DNA from: Lolium rigidum
Lineage: Eukaryota; Streptophyta; Magnoliopsida; Poales; Poaceae
Reading direction: 5' to 3'
Assembly (NCBI RefSeq): GCF_022539505.1
Contig: NC_061513.1
Location: 178,714,017 to 178,778,016, forward strand
DNA: 64,000 nt
The translations under genes were made by a program, and so were the position numbers. Positions 12,501 to 24,810 of the stretch are shown here, one piece after another (the stretch's first letter is position 1; every line of letters begins with the position of its first letter). The notes beneath the pieces were generated by a model, which saw nothing but the letters and a program-made list of their open reading frames with translations, ran no database searches and was not told where the DNA came from.

Positions 12501-13083
12501 TCCCTGAGGTAGAAACACTTCTGCCTCCAGCCCTGGAGAGATTCCTTCATCGGGAAGTTGAAGTACTTCACCTCCTTTCGGACGATGAAGCCGACCCCTC
12601 CCACGACGTAGGGTCCACTGTTCCCGCATTGACGCTTGACGAAGAAGATTTTCTTCCACAAGCCCTAGTGTGGGTCAATGCCGAGGAATCCCTCACAGAC
12701 AGTAATGAAGATGGCGAGGTGCAAGATTGAATTTGGCTTCAACTACCATAGTTGAGTGCCATAGGAAAAAAAGGAGGCAACGGAGGAACTCGAGGGCTAG
12801 AAGAGACAACCCACGGTACAAGAAAGCGGAGAACATCACTGTGAATCCGGCGGGAGGTTTAGGATGAGAGTTCAAACCGAGGAAGCGGATGTCCTTCTCA
12901 TCGTCAGAGACCGGACCCAGGCATCACATCTTCTTCTCCTCATGCTTCGTGATGGAGGATCTTGTCCATTCACACTGGAGATCCTTGGTGGCGGCGGAAG
13001 ACTTCAGCGCGGCGCCAGCTGCCTTTCAGGCCGGTGGCGCTCGTGGCAACGCTGGAGGATGCGTCAACCCTCTTCTTCTCCAT
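9583..13083 (-). pseudogene. Spliced antisense gene of Tat element A (gypsy-type transposon ORF family)
   Basis: Similar coding blocks lie on the strand opposite to pol: 12693-12875 (PPAGFTVMFSAFLYRGLS), 12446-12661 (VGGVGFIVRKEVKYFNFPM, then QGWRQKCFYLRD), 12014-12397, 11105-11602, a coiled-coil rich in K/E/L at about 10970-11250, 10481-10912, 9990-10215, and 9583-9914 ending in a stop. They resemble the plant 'putative gypsy type transposon' family (Transposase_28-like). Five introns with GT...AG borders fit: 12011-12097, 11595-11677, 11258-11398, 10888-10965 and 9915-9990 (76-141 bp). Four of the five donors are GTAAG. The likely ATG is at 13083-13081. Several stops and frameshifts in the first exon indicate decay, though part may be sequence error. 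Its role is unknown. Confidence 0.72.
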
Positions 13084-13202
13084 GGCGCTTGGAGGTTTCC
13101 TTCTTGCTTTGGAGGCTCAGACGCGATGGCAATGGCAAGCAGAGAGCAGAGGAGGAAGATGAACAGTGGAGTGGAGAAGGGGCGGATTAACCCCTGGCCT
13201 CA

Positions 13203-13212
13203 TTTATAAATA
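13203..13212 (-). promoter_or_regulatory. TATA-like box of the antisense gene
   Basis: The minus strand reads TTATTTATAAATGAGG here, about 120 bp upstream of the likely ATG at 13083, with no LTR between them. It suggests that the antisense gene has its own promoter. The Athila insertion at 13232 lies just upstream and would cut off any more distal control region. Confidence 0.55.
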
Positions 13213-13231
13213 AATGTACTCTAGATTTAGG

Positions 13232-14810
13232 TGATACGTCTCCGACGTATCGATAATTTCTTATGTTCCATGCCACATTATTGATGATATCTACATGTTT
13301 TATACACATTATATGTCATATTTATGCATTTTCCGGCACTAACCTATTAACGAGATGCCGAAGAGCCGCTGTCGTGTTTCTGCTCGTTTTTGGTTTCGTA
13401 AATCCTACAAAGGAAATATTCTCGGAATTGGACGAAATCAACGCCCGTGGTCCTATTTTTGCACGAAGCTTCCGGAAGACCGAGGGGGAAAGGAAGTGGG
13501 GCCACGAGGCGCCGCCACAACGGGCGGCGCAGCCCAGGTCTTGGCCGCGCGGCCCCGGCGTGTGGGGCCCTCGTGTGGCCCCCGCGTTGCCCTTCCGCCT
13601 ACTTAAAGCCTTCGTCGCGAAACCCCCGATACCGAGAGCCACGATACGGAAAACCTTACCGAGACGCCGCCGCCGCCAATCCCATCTCGGGGGAATTCCG
13701 GAGATCACCTCCGGCACCCTGCCGGAGAGGGGAATCATCTCCCGGAGGACTCTTCACCGCCATGGTCCCTCCGGAGTGATGAGTGAGTAGTTCACCCCTG
13801 GACTATGGGTCCATAGCAGTAGCTAGATGGTTGTCTTCTCCTCATGTGCTTCATTGTCGGATCTTGTGAGCTGCCTAACATGATGAAGATCATCTATCTG
13901 TAATTCTATATGTTGTGTTTGTCGGGATCCGATGGATAGAGAATACTATGTTATGTTGATTATCAATCTATTACCTATGTGTTGTTTATGATCTTGCATG
14001 CTCTCTGTTATTAGTAGAGGCTCGGCCAAGTTTTTACTCTTAACTCCAAGAGGGAGTATTTATGCTCGATAGTGGGTTCATGCCTCCATTAAATCTGGGA
14101 CAAGTGACGGAAAGTTCTAAGGTTGTGGATGTGTCGTTGCCACAAGGGATAAAACATTGATGCTATGTCCGAGGATGCAGCTTATTGATTACATTACGCA
14201 CCATACTTAATGCAATTGTCTCGTTGTTTGCAACTTAATACTGGAAGGGGTTCGGATGGTAACTCGAAGGTGGACTTTTTAGGCATAGATGCATGCTCGG
14301 ATAGCGGTCTATGTACTTTGTCGTAATGCCCAATTAAATCTCACAATATTCATCATATCATGTATGTGCATTGTCATGCTCTCTTTATTTGTCAATTGCC
14401 CGACTGTAATTTGTTCACCCAACATGCTATTTATCTTATGGGAGAGATGGACCCCGGTCCTATTCTTTACATCTGAAATACAAATCTGCTGCTATTGTTC
14501 TTTACTGTTCTCTGCAAACAATCATCATCCACACTATACATCTAATCCTTTGTTACAGCAAGCCGGTGAGATTGACAACCTCACTGTTTCGTTGGGGCAA
14601 AGTACTTTGGTTGTGTTGTGGAGGTTCCACGTTGGCGCCGGAATCCCTGGTGTTGCGCCGCACTACATCTCGCCGCCATCAACCTTCAATGTGCTTCTTG
14701 GCTCCTCCTGGTTCGATAAACCTTGGTTTCTTTCTGACGGAAAACTTGCCGCCGTACGCGTCACACCTTCCTCTTGGGGTTCCCAACGGACGCGTGCTGT
14801 ACGCGTATCA
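13232..14810 (+). mobile_element. 5' LTR of the Athila element
   Basis: It begins TGATACGTCTCC and ends GTACGCGTATCA, 1579 bp. The two parts of the 3' LTR align over its whole length. The core promoter is probably 'ctacttaaagcc' near 13599, just after a GC-rich segment with GGCCGCGCGGCC. The long ORFs reported in it (13263-13790, 13322-13738 and others) are readings of the GC-rich LTR with no protein similarity I recognise. Confidence 0.93.
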
Positions 14811-14914
14811 AGCTCTTTTAAAGGCGCCGTGCCGGGGAACTGAAGAAAAAGTTACACCACAGTGATTGCTAACTCCCACGGCAACAGCTCTTTTTCTGGC
14901 GCCGTTGCCGGGGA
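14811..14914 (+). other. Duplicated tRNA-Asp primer binding site
   Basis: The 75-bp stretch after the LTR is tandemly duplicated: 'agctctttt' begins at 14811 and again at 14886. The second copy holds TGGCGCCGTTGCCGGGGA (14897-14914), an 18-base match to the 3' end of plant tRNA-Asp. The first copy, next to the LTR where priming normally happens, reads 'aggcgccgtgccgggga' and is damaged. Confidence 0.8.
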
Positions 14915-15116
14915 GATCAAGACACGCTGCAAGGGGAGTCTCCACAATCCAATCTCTTTACTTTGTTTTTGTCTTGCTTTATTTTATTTACTACTTTGTT
15001 TGCTGCATTATATCAAAACGCAAAAAAATTAGTTGCTAGCTTTACTTTATTTACTGTCTTGCACTCTATATCAAAAACACAAAAAAGTTAGTTACTTGCA
15101 TTTTACTTTTGTTACC

Positions 15117-15988
15117 ATGTCTAGTTCTGCACTTGTTACTTCTTCACCTGAGGAATTAGTCTTCACTTTTAAACAAGGGGATGAGGAGAGTTTTAAAGAT
15201 GCTTGGTCCAGAATTTTTACTTCTTATCGTAAAACTGAACCTCAAATGACTCTAAGCTTGCTCCTTAGTAATTTTTATTTTGGTCTTATGATTCGCTATA
15301 GATATGCCTTGGATGCTGTAGTGGGAGGAGATTTCCTTCATTGCAAGGGATCAAGCTTTTAATGCCATAAAGAAGTTGGTTGCATCACATGATTCAGCTA
15401 ATAACTTTGATTCAACCCTTATTGGCATTTATAATAGATTAAACACTCTTGAGACAAGTGCATCTCGCTTGAATGAAAATTATGGATATGTTCGTAACCG
15501 TCTTGATCAAGTTTTAGTGAACTTTGAACCTTCATTATGGGATCCTACTATTAAAATTGCTATCGGTGACCAAACTCTTCATGCTAATTGTGATATTATG
15601 TCTGAATTTTGCCTAATGCCTAAGAGTATTCATGAATCTTTGAAACTTTGGGGATTCGTTGAAGGGGGAGAAGGAATAACTCTTATTGATAACTCTGTTA
15701 TAATTCCTAAAAGGAATATCTGCGGGTGTGCATACAACCATTCTTGGAAGAACAATATCCATTGATTATCTTGTTATTGAATGTGCAGGAACAGGACAAA
15801 TCACACTCGGAAGATCCCTGTTGAAACTATTGGGAGCAGTCATAGACATGGGAGAAGGCACCCTAAAATTCACCTCTACACCCGGGGGTAGACATATATT
15901 CCCTAAGCCAAAGAGTAAGAAAAAGAACAAGAAAGGTAAGGGTAAAGCCCAAGGTAATGCCGATGCTTCATCTCTTGATAATACTTGA
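15117..15988 (+). pseudogene. Athila gag and protease-like ORF
   Basis: ATG at 15117 follows 'gttacc'. The first block includes FTFKQGDEESFKDAWSRI and SLLLSNFYFGLMIRYRYALD, the capsid-like helices of Athila gag in Triticeae. One base appears lost near 15350, shifting the frame. The second block ends in KIAIGDQTLHANCDIMSEFC, then SIHESLKLWG, and after another shift near 15715 ILGRTISIDYLVIE and ITLGRSLLKLLGA. This has the order of a retroviral-type protease (second motif ILGR/ITLGR), but the catalytic D-S/T-G is D-I-M, so it should be inactive. A lysine-rich tail (KKKNKKGKGK) ends at a TGA. No pol follows. Confidence 0.8.
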
Positions 15989-18591
15989 TATACACTTTCT
16001 GCGCCTAGCTGAAAGGCGTTAAAGAAAAGCGCTTATGGGAGACAACCCATGTTTTTACTACAGTATTTTATTTTATATTTGAGTCTTGGAAGTTGTTTAC
16101 TACTGTAGCAACCTCTCCTTATCTTAGTTTTGTGCTTTGTTGTGCTAAGTAAAGTCTTTGATAGTAAGGTTCATACTAGATTTGGATTGCTGCGCAGAAA
16201 CAGATTTCTTTGCTGTCACGAATTTCGACCTGCCTCTCTGTAGGTAGCTCAGAAAAATATGCCAATTTACGTGCGTGATCCTCAGATATGTACGAAACTT
16301 TCATTCAATTTGAGCATTTTCATTTGAGCAAGTCTCGGTGCCTCAATAAAATCCATCTTTACGGACCGTTCTGTTTTGACAGATTCTCGCCTTTTATTTC
16401 GCATTGCCTCTTTTGCTATGGTGGATGAATTTCTTTGTTCTATTAATGTCCAAGTAGCTTTATGCAATGTCCGAAGTGTTAAGAATGATTGTGTCACCTC
16501 TCGAACATGTTAATTTTTATTATGCACTAACCCTCTAATGAGTTGTTTCGAGTTTGGTGTGGAGGAAGTTTTCAAGGATCAAGAGAGGAAGATGATACAA
16601 TATGATCAAGGAGAGTGAAAGCTCTAAGCTTGGGGATGCCCCGGTGGTTCACCCCTGCATATTTTAAGAAGAGTCAAGCGTCTAAGCTTGGGGATTCCCA
16701 AGGCATCCCCTTCTTCATCGACAACATTATCAGGTTCCTCTAGTGAAACTATATTTTTATTCCATCACATCTTATGTGCTTTATTTGGAGCGTCGGTTTG
16801 TTTTTGTTTTTGTTTTTGTTTTGTTTGAATAAAATGGATCCTAGCATTCATTGTGTGGGAGAGAGACACGCTCCGCTGTTGCATATGGACAAATATGTCC
16901 TTAGGCTTTACTCATAGTATTCATGGCGAAGGTTGAATCTTCTTCGTTAAATTGTTATATGGTTGGAATCGGGAAATGCTACATGTAGTAATTCTAAAAT
17001 GTTTTGAATAATTTGATACTTGGAAATTGTTGTGCTCATGTTTAAGCTCTTGCATCATATACTTTGCACCCATTAATGAAGAAACACCTAGAGCTTGCTA
17101 AATTTGGTTTGCATATTTGGTCTCTCTAAAGTCTAGATAATTTTTAGTATTGAGTTTTGAACAACAAGGAAGACGGTGTAGAGTCTTATAATGTTTACAA
17201 TGTGTCTTTTATGTGAGTTTTGCTGCACCGGTTCATCCTTGTGTTTGTTTTAAATAAACATTGCTAGCCTAAACCTTGTATCGAGAGGGAATACTTCTCA
17301 TGCATCCAAAATCCTTGAGCCAACCACTATGCCATTTGTGTCCACCATACCTACCTACTACATGGTATTTCTCCGCCATTCCAAAGTAAATTGCTTGAGT
17401 GCTACCTTTAAAATTTCCATTCTTCACCTTTGCAATATATAGCTCATGGGACAAATAGCTTTAAAACTATTGTGGTATTGAATATGTACTTATGCACTTT
17501 ATCTCTTATTAAGTTGCTTGTTGTGCGATAACCATGTTTTCTGGGGACGCCATCAACTACTCTTTGTTGAATATCATGTGAGTTGCTATGCATGTCCGTC
17601 TTGTCTCGAAGTAAGGGAGATCTACCACTTTAATGGTTAGAGCATGCATATTGTTAGAGAAGAACATTGGGCCGCTAACTAAAGCCATGAATCATGGTGG
17701 AAGTTTCAGTTTTGGACATATATCCTCAATCTCATATGAGAACACTAATTGTTGCTACATGCTTATGCATTCAAGAGGAGTCCATTATCTGTTGTCTATG
17801 TTGTCCCGGTATGGATGTCTAAGTTGAGAATAATCAAAACCGAGAAATCCAAAATGCGAGCTTTCTCCTTAGACCTTTGTACAGGCGGCATAGAGGTACC
17901 CCTTTGTGACACTTGGTTAAAACATGTGTATTGCGATGATCCCGGTAGTCCAAGCTAATTAGGACAAGGTGCGGGCACTATTAGTATACTATGCATGAGG
18001 CTTGCAACTTGTAAGATATAATTTACATGATACATATGCTTTATTACTACCGTTGACAAAATTGCTTCTTGTTTTCAAAATAAAAGCTCTAGCACAAATA
18101 TAGCAATCGATGCTTTCCTCTTTGAAGGACCTTTCTTTTACTTTTATGTTGAGTCAGTTCACCTATCTCTCTCCACCTCAAGAAGCAAACACTTGTGTGA
18201 ACTGTGCATTGATTCCTACATACTTGCATATTGCACTTGTTATATTACTCTATGTTGATAATTATCCATGAGATATACATGTTATAAGTTGAAAGCAACC
18301 GCTGAAACTTAATCTTCTTTTGTGTTGCTTCAATACCTTTACTTTGATTTATTGCTTTATGAGTTAACTCTTATGCAAGACTTATTGATGCTTGTCTTGA
18401 AGTACTATTCATGAAAAGTCTTTGCTTTATGATTCATTCGTTTACTCATGTCATTACCATTGTTTTGATCGCTGCATTCATTACATATGTTCACAATAGT
18501 ATGATCAAGGTTATGATGGCATGTCACTCCAGAAATTATCTTTGTTATCGTTTACCTGCTCGGGACGAGCGAGAACTAAGCTTGGGGATGC
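15989..18591 (+). mobile_element. Non-coding 3' internal region of the Athila element
   Basis: About 2.6 kb are without a defendable ORF. 'aagcttggggatgcc' and 'aagcttggggattcc' (16627, 16685) are polypurine-like repeats, with the functional copy 'aagcttggggatgc' at 18579-18592. The second half is collinear with 1-1536. RT, RNase H and integrase would be expected here in an autonomous Athila and are absent. Confidence 0.8.
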
Positions 18592-19314
18592 TGATACGTC
18601 TCCGACGTATCGATAATTTCTTATGTTCCATGCCACATTATTGATGATATCTACATGTTTTATACACATTATATGTCGTATTTATGCATTTTCCGGCACT
18701 AACCTACTAACGAGATGCCGAAGAGCCGCTTGCTCGTTTTCTGCTGTTTTTGGTTTCAGTAAATCCTACAAAGGAAATATTCTCGGAATTGGACGAAATC
18801 AACGCCCAGTGGTCCTATTTTTGCACGAAGCTTCCGGAAGACCGAGGGGAAAGGAAGTGGGGCCACGAGGCGCCGCCACAACAGGGCGGCGCGGCCCGAG
18901 TCTTGGCCGCGCGGCCCTGGCGTGTGGGGCCCTCGTGTGGCCCCCGCGTTGCCCTTCCGCCTACTTAAAGCCTTCGTCGTGAAACCCCCGAGCACCGAGA
19001 GCCACGATACGGAAAACCTTACCGAGACGCCGCCGCCGCCAATCCCATCTCGGGGGAATTCTGGAGATCACCTCCGGCACCCTGCCGGAGAGGGGAATCA
19101 TCTCCCGGAGGACTCTTCACCGCCATGGTCGCCTCCGGAGTGATGAGTGAGTAGTTCACCCCTGGACTATGGGTCCATAGCAGTAGCTAGATGGTTGTCT
19201 TCTCCTCATGTGCTTCATTGTCGGATCTTGTGAGCTGCCTAACATGATCAAGATCATCTATCTATAATTCTATATGTTGTGTTTGTCGGGATCCGATGGA
19301 TAGAGAATACTATG
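18592..19314 (+). mobile_element. 3' LTR of the Athila element, first part
   Basis: It starts TGATACGTCTCC after the polypurine tract and matches the 5' LTR up to 'gaatactatg'. It is interrupted at 19315 by the nested element. The last five bases (19310-19314, CTATG) are the first copy of that element's TSD. Confidence 0.93.
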
Positions 19315-20310
19315 TGTAATATCCCAGGTAATGGGGTTACAGAAATAGAGGAAACAGATGTGTGCATTGCATTCATGCATAGAAAATCTGGGGAATTTTC
19401 GCGCTTTAAAGTAAAACAGTCACAATGAATCGAAGTTTCACTTGACCTTAGTGGAATTGAAGTAGCTCATCAAGTCAAGCGTTATAAACCTCAATGTGAC
19501 TTTGTTAAAACATTGTTTTGGGTAGAGATAATTTGATCTAAGGGGTTAGATCAAATGGAATTAAAATCAACACAACAACACTAGAATCAATGATCAAATG
19601 ATTGATCTCATAAAAGATCATAATATGGAATTCCTTGACATAATATATGAACATACAAATAATGGGAAATCAAGTAACAATATAATGGAGAACTATTCTA
19701 GACTTATCTTTCCCATGTCTTAAACTAATCCTTGATTCTACCATGAACCCCATGGTATTCATTTTACTTCATTCATGGAATCATGACAAGGAGATCAACC
19801 CTAGAAATATTTATCCTTCTCTATTCCATGTTATTATACATCAAACCTAGAGAGGTGAGAGTTCTATATTAATAATTAAAGAAGCAATAGCAAACCTTGA
19901 GCTAAAACCTTGGATATACATCCAAGTATTCAAATTATCATCTTCAAGAAGAACCCTATGATATTCTTCCAGACCATTCCTAGAGAGAGAACCATTTATA
20001 TTAACCATGGATATTGGTGACCACATAATCATCTTTGGAGAATAACCTTAGGTTAGCATTGAAGTCCTTTCCAAATGAGAGAGTCCATTCATATCAATCC
20101 TAGCTTTACCTAATTAAGAATAAAGGACAACCTGTGAACTAAAAGTATTAGGAGATTAACCATTACATCTTGGAGTGGTGAGACAACCTAGTATCACATG
20201 GAATAAGAGCATATCCATGAATTAATAAAGTAAGGAGGAGATTAATTCAACCAAGATAGTCAAGTGGAGTTTTAGACTTGATATCTAGTAATATATGGTG
20301 AATACACCAT

Positions 20311-23300
20311 AAACCCTAGAATAAACCATTCCATTAGAAATACTTTAGGAAGCCAAACCTTGATCAATATAAATTAAGTGATGATCATAAACCCTAAGAA
20401 CTTGAGGTAGAGATATTAAGAACAAGTTGATCATGCCTAATCCATGGTCATGCTCTTGAAGTATGTGAGGATAAGTTAAACCCTAATAGGATAAGCAGTT
20501 ATCATTAGCCACATGAAATTATAAGAATATCAATGATAAGTAACCCTAGGCTTATATTCCAACCTTAACTTGTGATTCAATTGGTGATCATAAGTAGAAT
20601 TCTACCATATCTACATTCCACATATTCTTCATTTAAGAAACATAAGAAAAACCTTAGAGTAAAACTCTATACTTTATATGGTGAGAAACCATATATCCAT
20701 ATGACCAAAGTTAACTATAAAAAGAACTATAACCAATGTAGTTAATTAAATGATAAATTGAGGTTAACAATAGAAGCCAATTGGTAGAAGATAAAACTTA
20801 TTCTCAAGTCCTTAGTAACTAAAGGAGAACAGAAACAATTAAGCAAGTAACCATATTATCTTGGTTAGGAGAGGTTAAAACCTAGCAGATGCAATATGAT
20901 GCCATCTTACTTTTACAAACTAGAATTAAATCTCAACCCTAGTTTGAGTATCACTTGGGTGATCACAAATAAAACCAGACCATAATTAAGATTCACACCA
21001 AGTGCCATTAAGTAACTATAATTAGAACTCCAGAATTGCACTTTAATTGAATCCTATGCTTAATTATGGAGCATAAGATGAACCTAGTCTAAACCCTACA
21101 ACTTAAACCTATATGGTGGTGATTAACCACCTATCATTATATTTAAGACCAAACCATGATGAGAGTAGGATTACCCTAGGTATTTCATGGTGTTATTGAA
21201 AATAACTCTAGTGCTACCTTAGAAATAGGGTTATACTAAAACTTACAAGACCTTAACAAATAGATGCTCACATAAAATGTTATGCAAGTAATCAAGTTAT
21301 CAAATATGAAGTCAAGTCCTTAGAGATATATTAGCACATGAAATCATGCCATCAAAATCCATCTTTTATTTGGAACCCATTAATAAGTATTACCTTGAGA
21401 TTGTTTCTTACAAGATAAAACCAAATAAAAATCTACAGGTAATTAAATAAGAAAACAATCAATTGGGAAATAATTTGAATATTTCTAAATACAATATCCA
21501 AATTCATGCCTATAGGGATAATTAATCCAAATATCAACATTAACTAATAAATCAATGTTGTAGTACCATATAAAATTGCTAATATATAATAACAATCTTT
21601 TAAGTACCTGGAGTGAATCTCACTTGAATTCAAACAATAAAATTTACAGAATATTTGAGTTCAAAACAGTATTCAAATTAACTATATGGAAAACGAGAAA
21701 AAAGGAAAACAGAAATAAAAGAAAAGGAGAAGCCTTACCTGTCCAAATGCAGCAGCCCATCAGCACAGCCGAAGGAGCCCAGTGCAGCCCACCAAGTGCA
21801 GCCCAAACACAGCCCAGGTCAGCCCAACATACCCCTTCACTTAAAAAAAAACAGAGGAGAGGGTCATCCTCATCTTCTCTGGCGCTCGAGGAGGACAGCT
21901 CGACGACGTGATCTTCTTCTCCCCCTCGCTGGCGTTCTCTCCTCGCTCGGTGTCGTGACGAGGCACTTTGGCGCCATATAAAAGCTCCACGACGTGCCCG
22001 AGTCTCGGTTTCTTTCTCCCTTGCCCAATTTCTTCTCAGTGACGAAACCTAGCTCGCCGGTCACCATTACCGCCGTCGTTAGAGGCCTCCCCGGCGACTA
22101 TGAGATGGACGAGGAGAAGCGCCGTGTCACGGCAAGCGTCCCGGTTGAAGGAATCGAGAAGAGAGGATCCCGAAGCCGCCAATCCTCCATTCCCTTTCGA
22201 CGAGTACTCCACCGGAAAAGGCAATCGCCGTCGACCTCGTCTCCGACCGACTCCGGCGACCCTCTAGGTAGGATCGGGGTGAGTTTCCGCGTCTTTAGCA
22301 CCTCCTATTGCATCCTAGGGCCGCTTGTATCTCCGATTCGTGGTATTGCCCGAGTGCGCCGCCGCGAGAAGAGCTCACCGGAGCTATCTCCGGTGACCAA
22401 TAGGTGGCGGAGACACCACCATCGCACTCAGCGCGTCTGGGCGGAGCCAGTGAACCCGCTTACCCATCTTCGGGCGGCCAAAATCGCCGTCGCCGTCGTG
22501 CGCAGCTCGCCGGCAGTAGTTGACCGGCGAGATCGACGTGGCCAGTGGGACCCCCACGGGGCCTTTGACCCGTCTTTGCCCATGTGGCATCCGACTCGGC
22601 TTTGAACCCACCAGTCAGTGACTGTGTGGGTAAATCAACCGGGTAGCTTTAGCTTTTCCTTTTTAAATTTTGAATCCAATAATCCCTGCAACTCTAAATA
22701 AATCCAGAAAATTCATTATAACTCCGAAAAAGATAAATAAGATATCAATATTCTTAGAAAAGTAAACCCTGTCCAATAAAAATATAATATGAAATTTTTA
22801 TTTTTAATAAAAATTTAATTATTTAATACTTGTTAATTAAGCCTTTTCTTTAATCCTAAATTGAATTAAAATTCAAGAATTAGGAAAACCTCATAAAATA
22901 AATAAAAACCAGTAAGTAATTAAGGAAATCATTAAAATTAATTTTCCTTTTCTATTATCTTATTGATCCTTATTAGGAGGATTTAAAACCATGATTAATA
23001 AATACCTTAATTATTAATTATTTAAAAATAATAAAATGTCAAATCTAATATCATTTTTATTTCAAACTCATTAATAACTTCAACTTGATATGAAGTTATT
23101 AATCCTAGAATTATAGGGTAATTAGGAAACCCTAGTTCCATAGAAACAAAGTGATAACCTCATCATTTCATGTGTAATCCTAAAACCCTAATGCCATTTA
23201 GACCCTAGATCCATTACTTCTTATGAAACCTAAATTATTCCCAAACAAGAACCCTAAGTAACATGTGATCATGTTATTTCATTAGTAACCATAGATCCAT

Positions 23301-23709
23301 ATTTAGCCACTAAATGCTTGTTCAAATCCACATAACATATGGGAACCCTATCACTACTAATTAGCATCCCATGTGTTCATCTTAATCAAACCTAGTTCCT
23401 ATCACAGGGATCTCATCCTTAATTAACCTTAACTAGCATCACACCATTGTGATGAACTCCAATAGCAACCATTCTAAAATTGACATCATATCCCATACAC
23501 ACTAAACCCTATTAGTGTGAGATAATAATTAACATCCTATTTAGGAAAGCACCATCCCTTATTTAGTGAATCCAATGGCTAATACAAGACCACCTCAACC
23601 TTAATTACAATACTTCTTATTATTTAAGAAGTATGTTCTTCAAAAGTTATTCTTTTGAAGAAAATAAGGAATCATCACCAACCCTGCTTATAAGGATCTA
23701 TAAACCCTA
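20311..23709 (+). other. Cluster of telobox motifs (AAACCCTA)
   Basis: There are eight exact AAACCCTA copies, all on the plus strand: 20311, 20389, 20478, 21091, 23127, 23183, 23504 and 23702. Further near matches (aaccctag, gaaccctaa) lie between them. The second LTR carries the same set about 9437 bp downstream. Teloboxes bind Myb-type and Polycomb-recruiting factors in plants; a role here is inference. Confidence 0.7.
21977..21984 (+). promoter_or_regulatory. TATA box of the 5' giant LTR
   Basis: TATAAAAG sits at the start of the GC-rich island. It is followed by a pyrimidine-rich leader and is conserved at 31413-31420 in the 3' LTR. Confidence 0.7.
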
Positions 23710-24656
23710 GCCAACTATCACCAACAAGGTATGCCACCTTGATAGCAACTATTGATAATTAAGATGTTTAGGCTTAATTCAACAATACAAGCCTAGTAAC
23801 CGAGGAATCCACCTAGGTTGTGATCTATCTAACACTTACTCCAGAAACTAAATGAAACCATAGTCAACCATAGAAACCCCTCAACCTAATTATCATACTT
23901 ATTCTTTGATATAGAACATGTTCTTCAAAAGTTATTCTTTTAAAGTATATGATAATTAATCATTAACCATGCCATATAATACTAAAACTGACCACTGTTC
24001 TTTACTTGTTAACATTATGCCAATTATTATTTCTTGTGTGTGATTAATTGATTATTATGCTTTATTACCTACTTGTTGATAATACCAAGTAATCACACCT
24101 GAATAAGAACCTTGTTCGTGAATCACTCTAAAAGTGCAACACACCCTGAACTAATCATTACCACTCACTAATCCTAAATCATCGGGGTTAGGTCACGCTT
24201 AGAGCGATTGCATCTCATTATTATGCATTATTGCATCCTTGCCAATCTTTTAAACATCGTCCTTACCGGACGATGATGCTATTTCAGAATTTGGAGTTAT
24301 TGCGTATCGAAGACCTTGTCCGCATAATCTTGCGAGTCAAGAAAGGCAAGTTCATCACTTGCTCATGTCATTTGAGTATTTCTATCAAATTACTTGCAAA
24401 GTACTATGGTTATCACTATTGCATAAAAACCAAAACCACTACTTTCATAACTATGAATATGACTATGTGGTGGGCAATGGAACCATGGATTGTGTTGATA
24501 TGGTGGAGGTTCCATTGCAAGGGTTATTATCCATCTAGGATTAAACAACAAATGTCGCCAGTGATTCTTGTGCCGTAATACCCGTGTTAACCATAAGATC
24601 CGGAGTGGGACGGAGTAGTCAAAAGTGTTTCCACCTCTCGTTCATCAACGGATGCG

Positions 24657-24810
24657 CTTACCGTAGCGGCTGTGTCTTGCGGAGTAACTTGAGGGTGGGG
24701 GGCCCCTTCTAATTCCCCACGGTATAGCTGTTGCTTACCGTAGCGGTTGCTCGCTTGCGGAACAACTTGAGGGTGGGGATCCCCTTCTAATTCCCCACGG
24801 TAATGTGATC
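24657..24810 (+). repeat. Two tandem 77-bp units in the 5' giant LTR
   Basis: Both units start 'cttaccgtagcgg' (24657, 24734) and contain 'aacttgagggtgggg' and 'cccttctaattccccacggt'. The first and last parts are complementary, so each unit can fold back. Conserved at 34096-34250 in the 3' LTR. Confidence 0.85.

Noticed and set aside
13263..13790. 175-codon ORF in the Athila LTR
   Set aside because: It lies within an LTR that is repeated at 18623 and 58733 with different frames, and is GC-rich low complexity.
21994..22605. 203-codon ORF in the giant LTR
   Set aside because: It is broken at several places in the sister LTR (31430-32041), has no domain and lies in the GC-rich leader after the TATA box.
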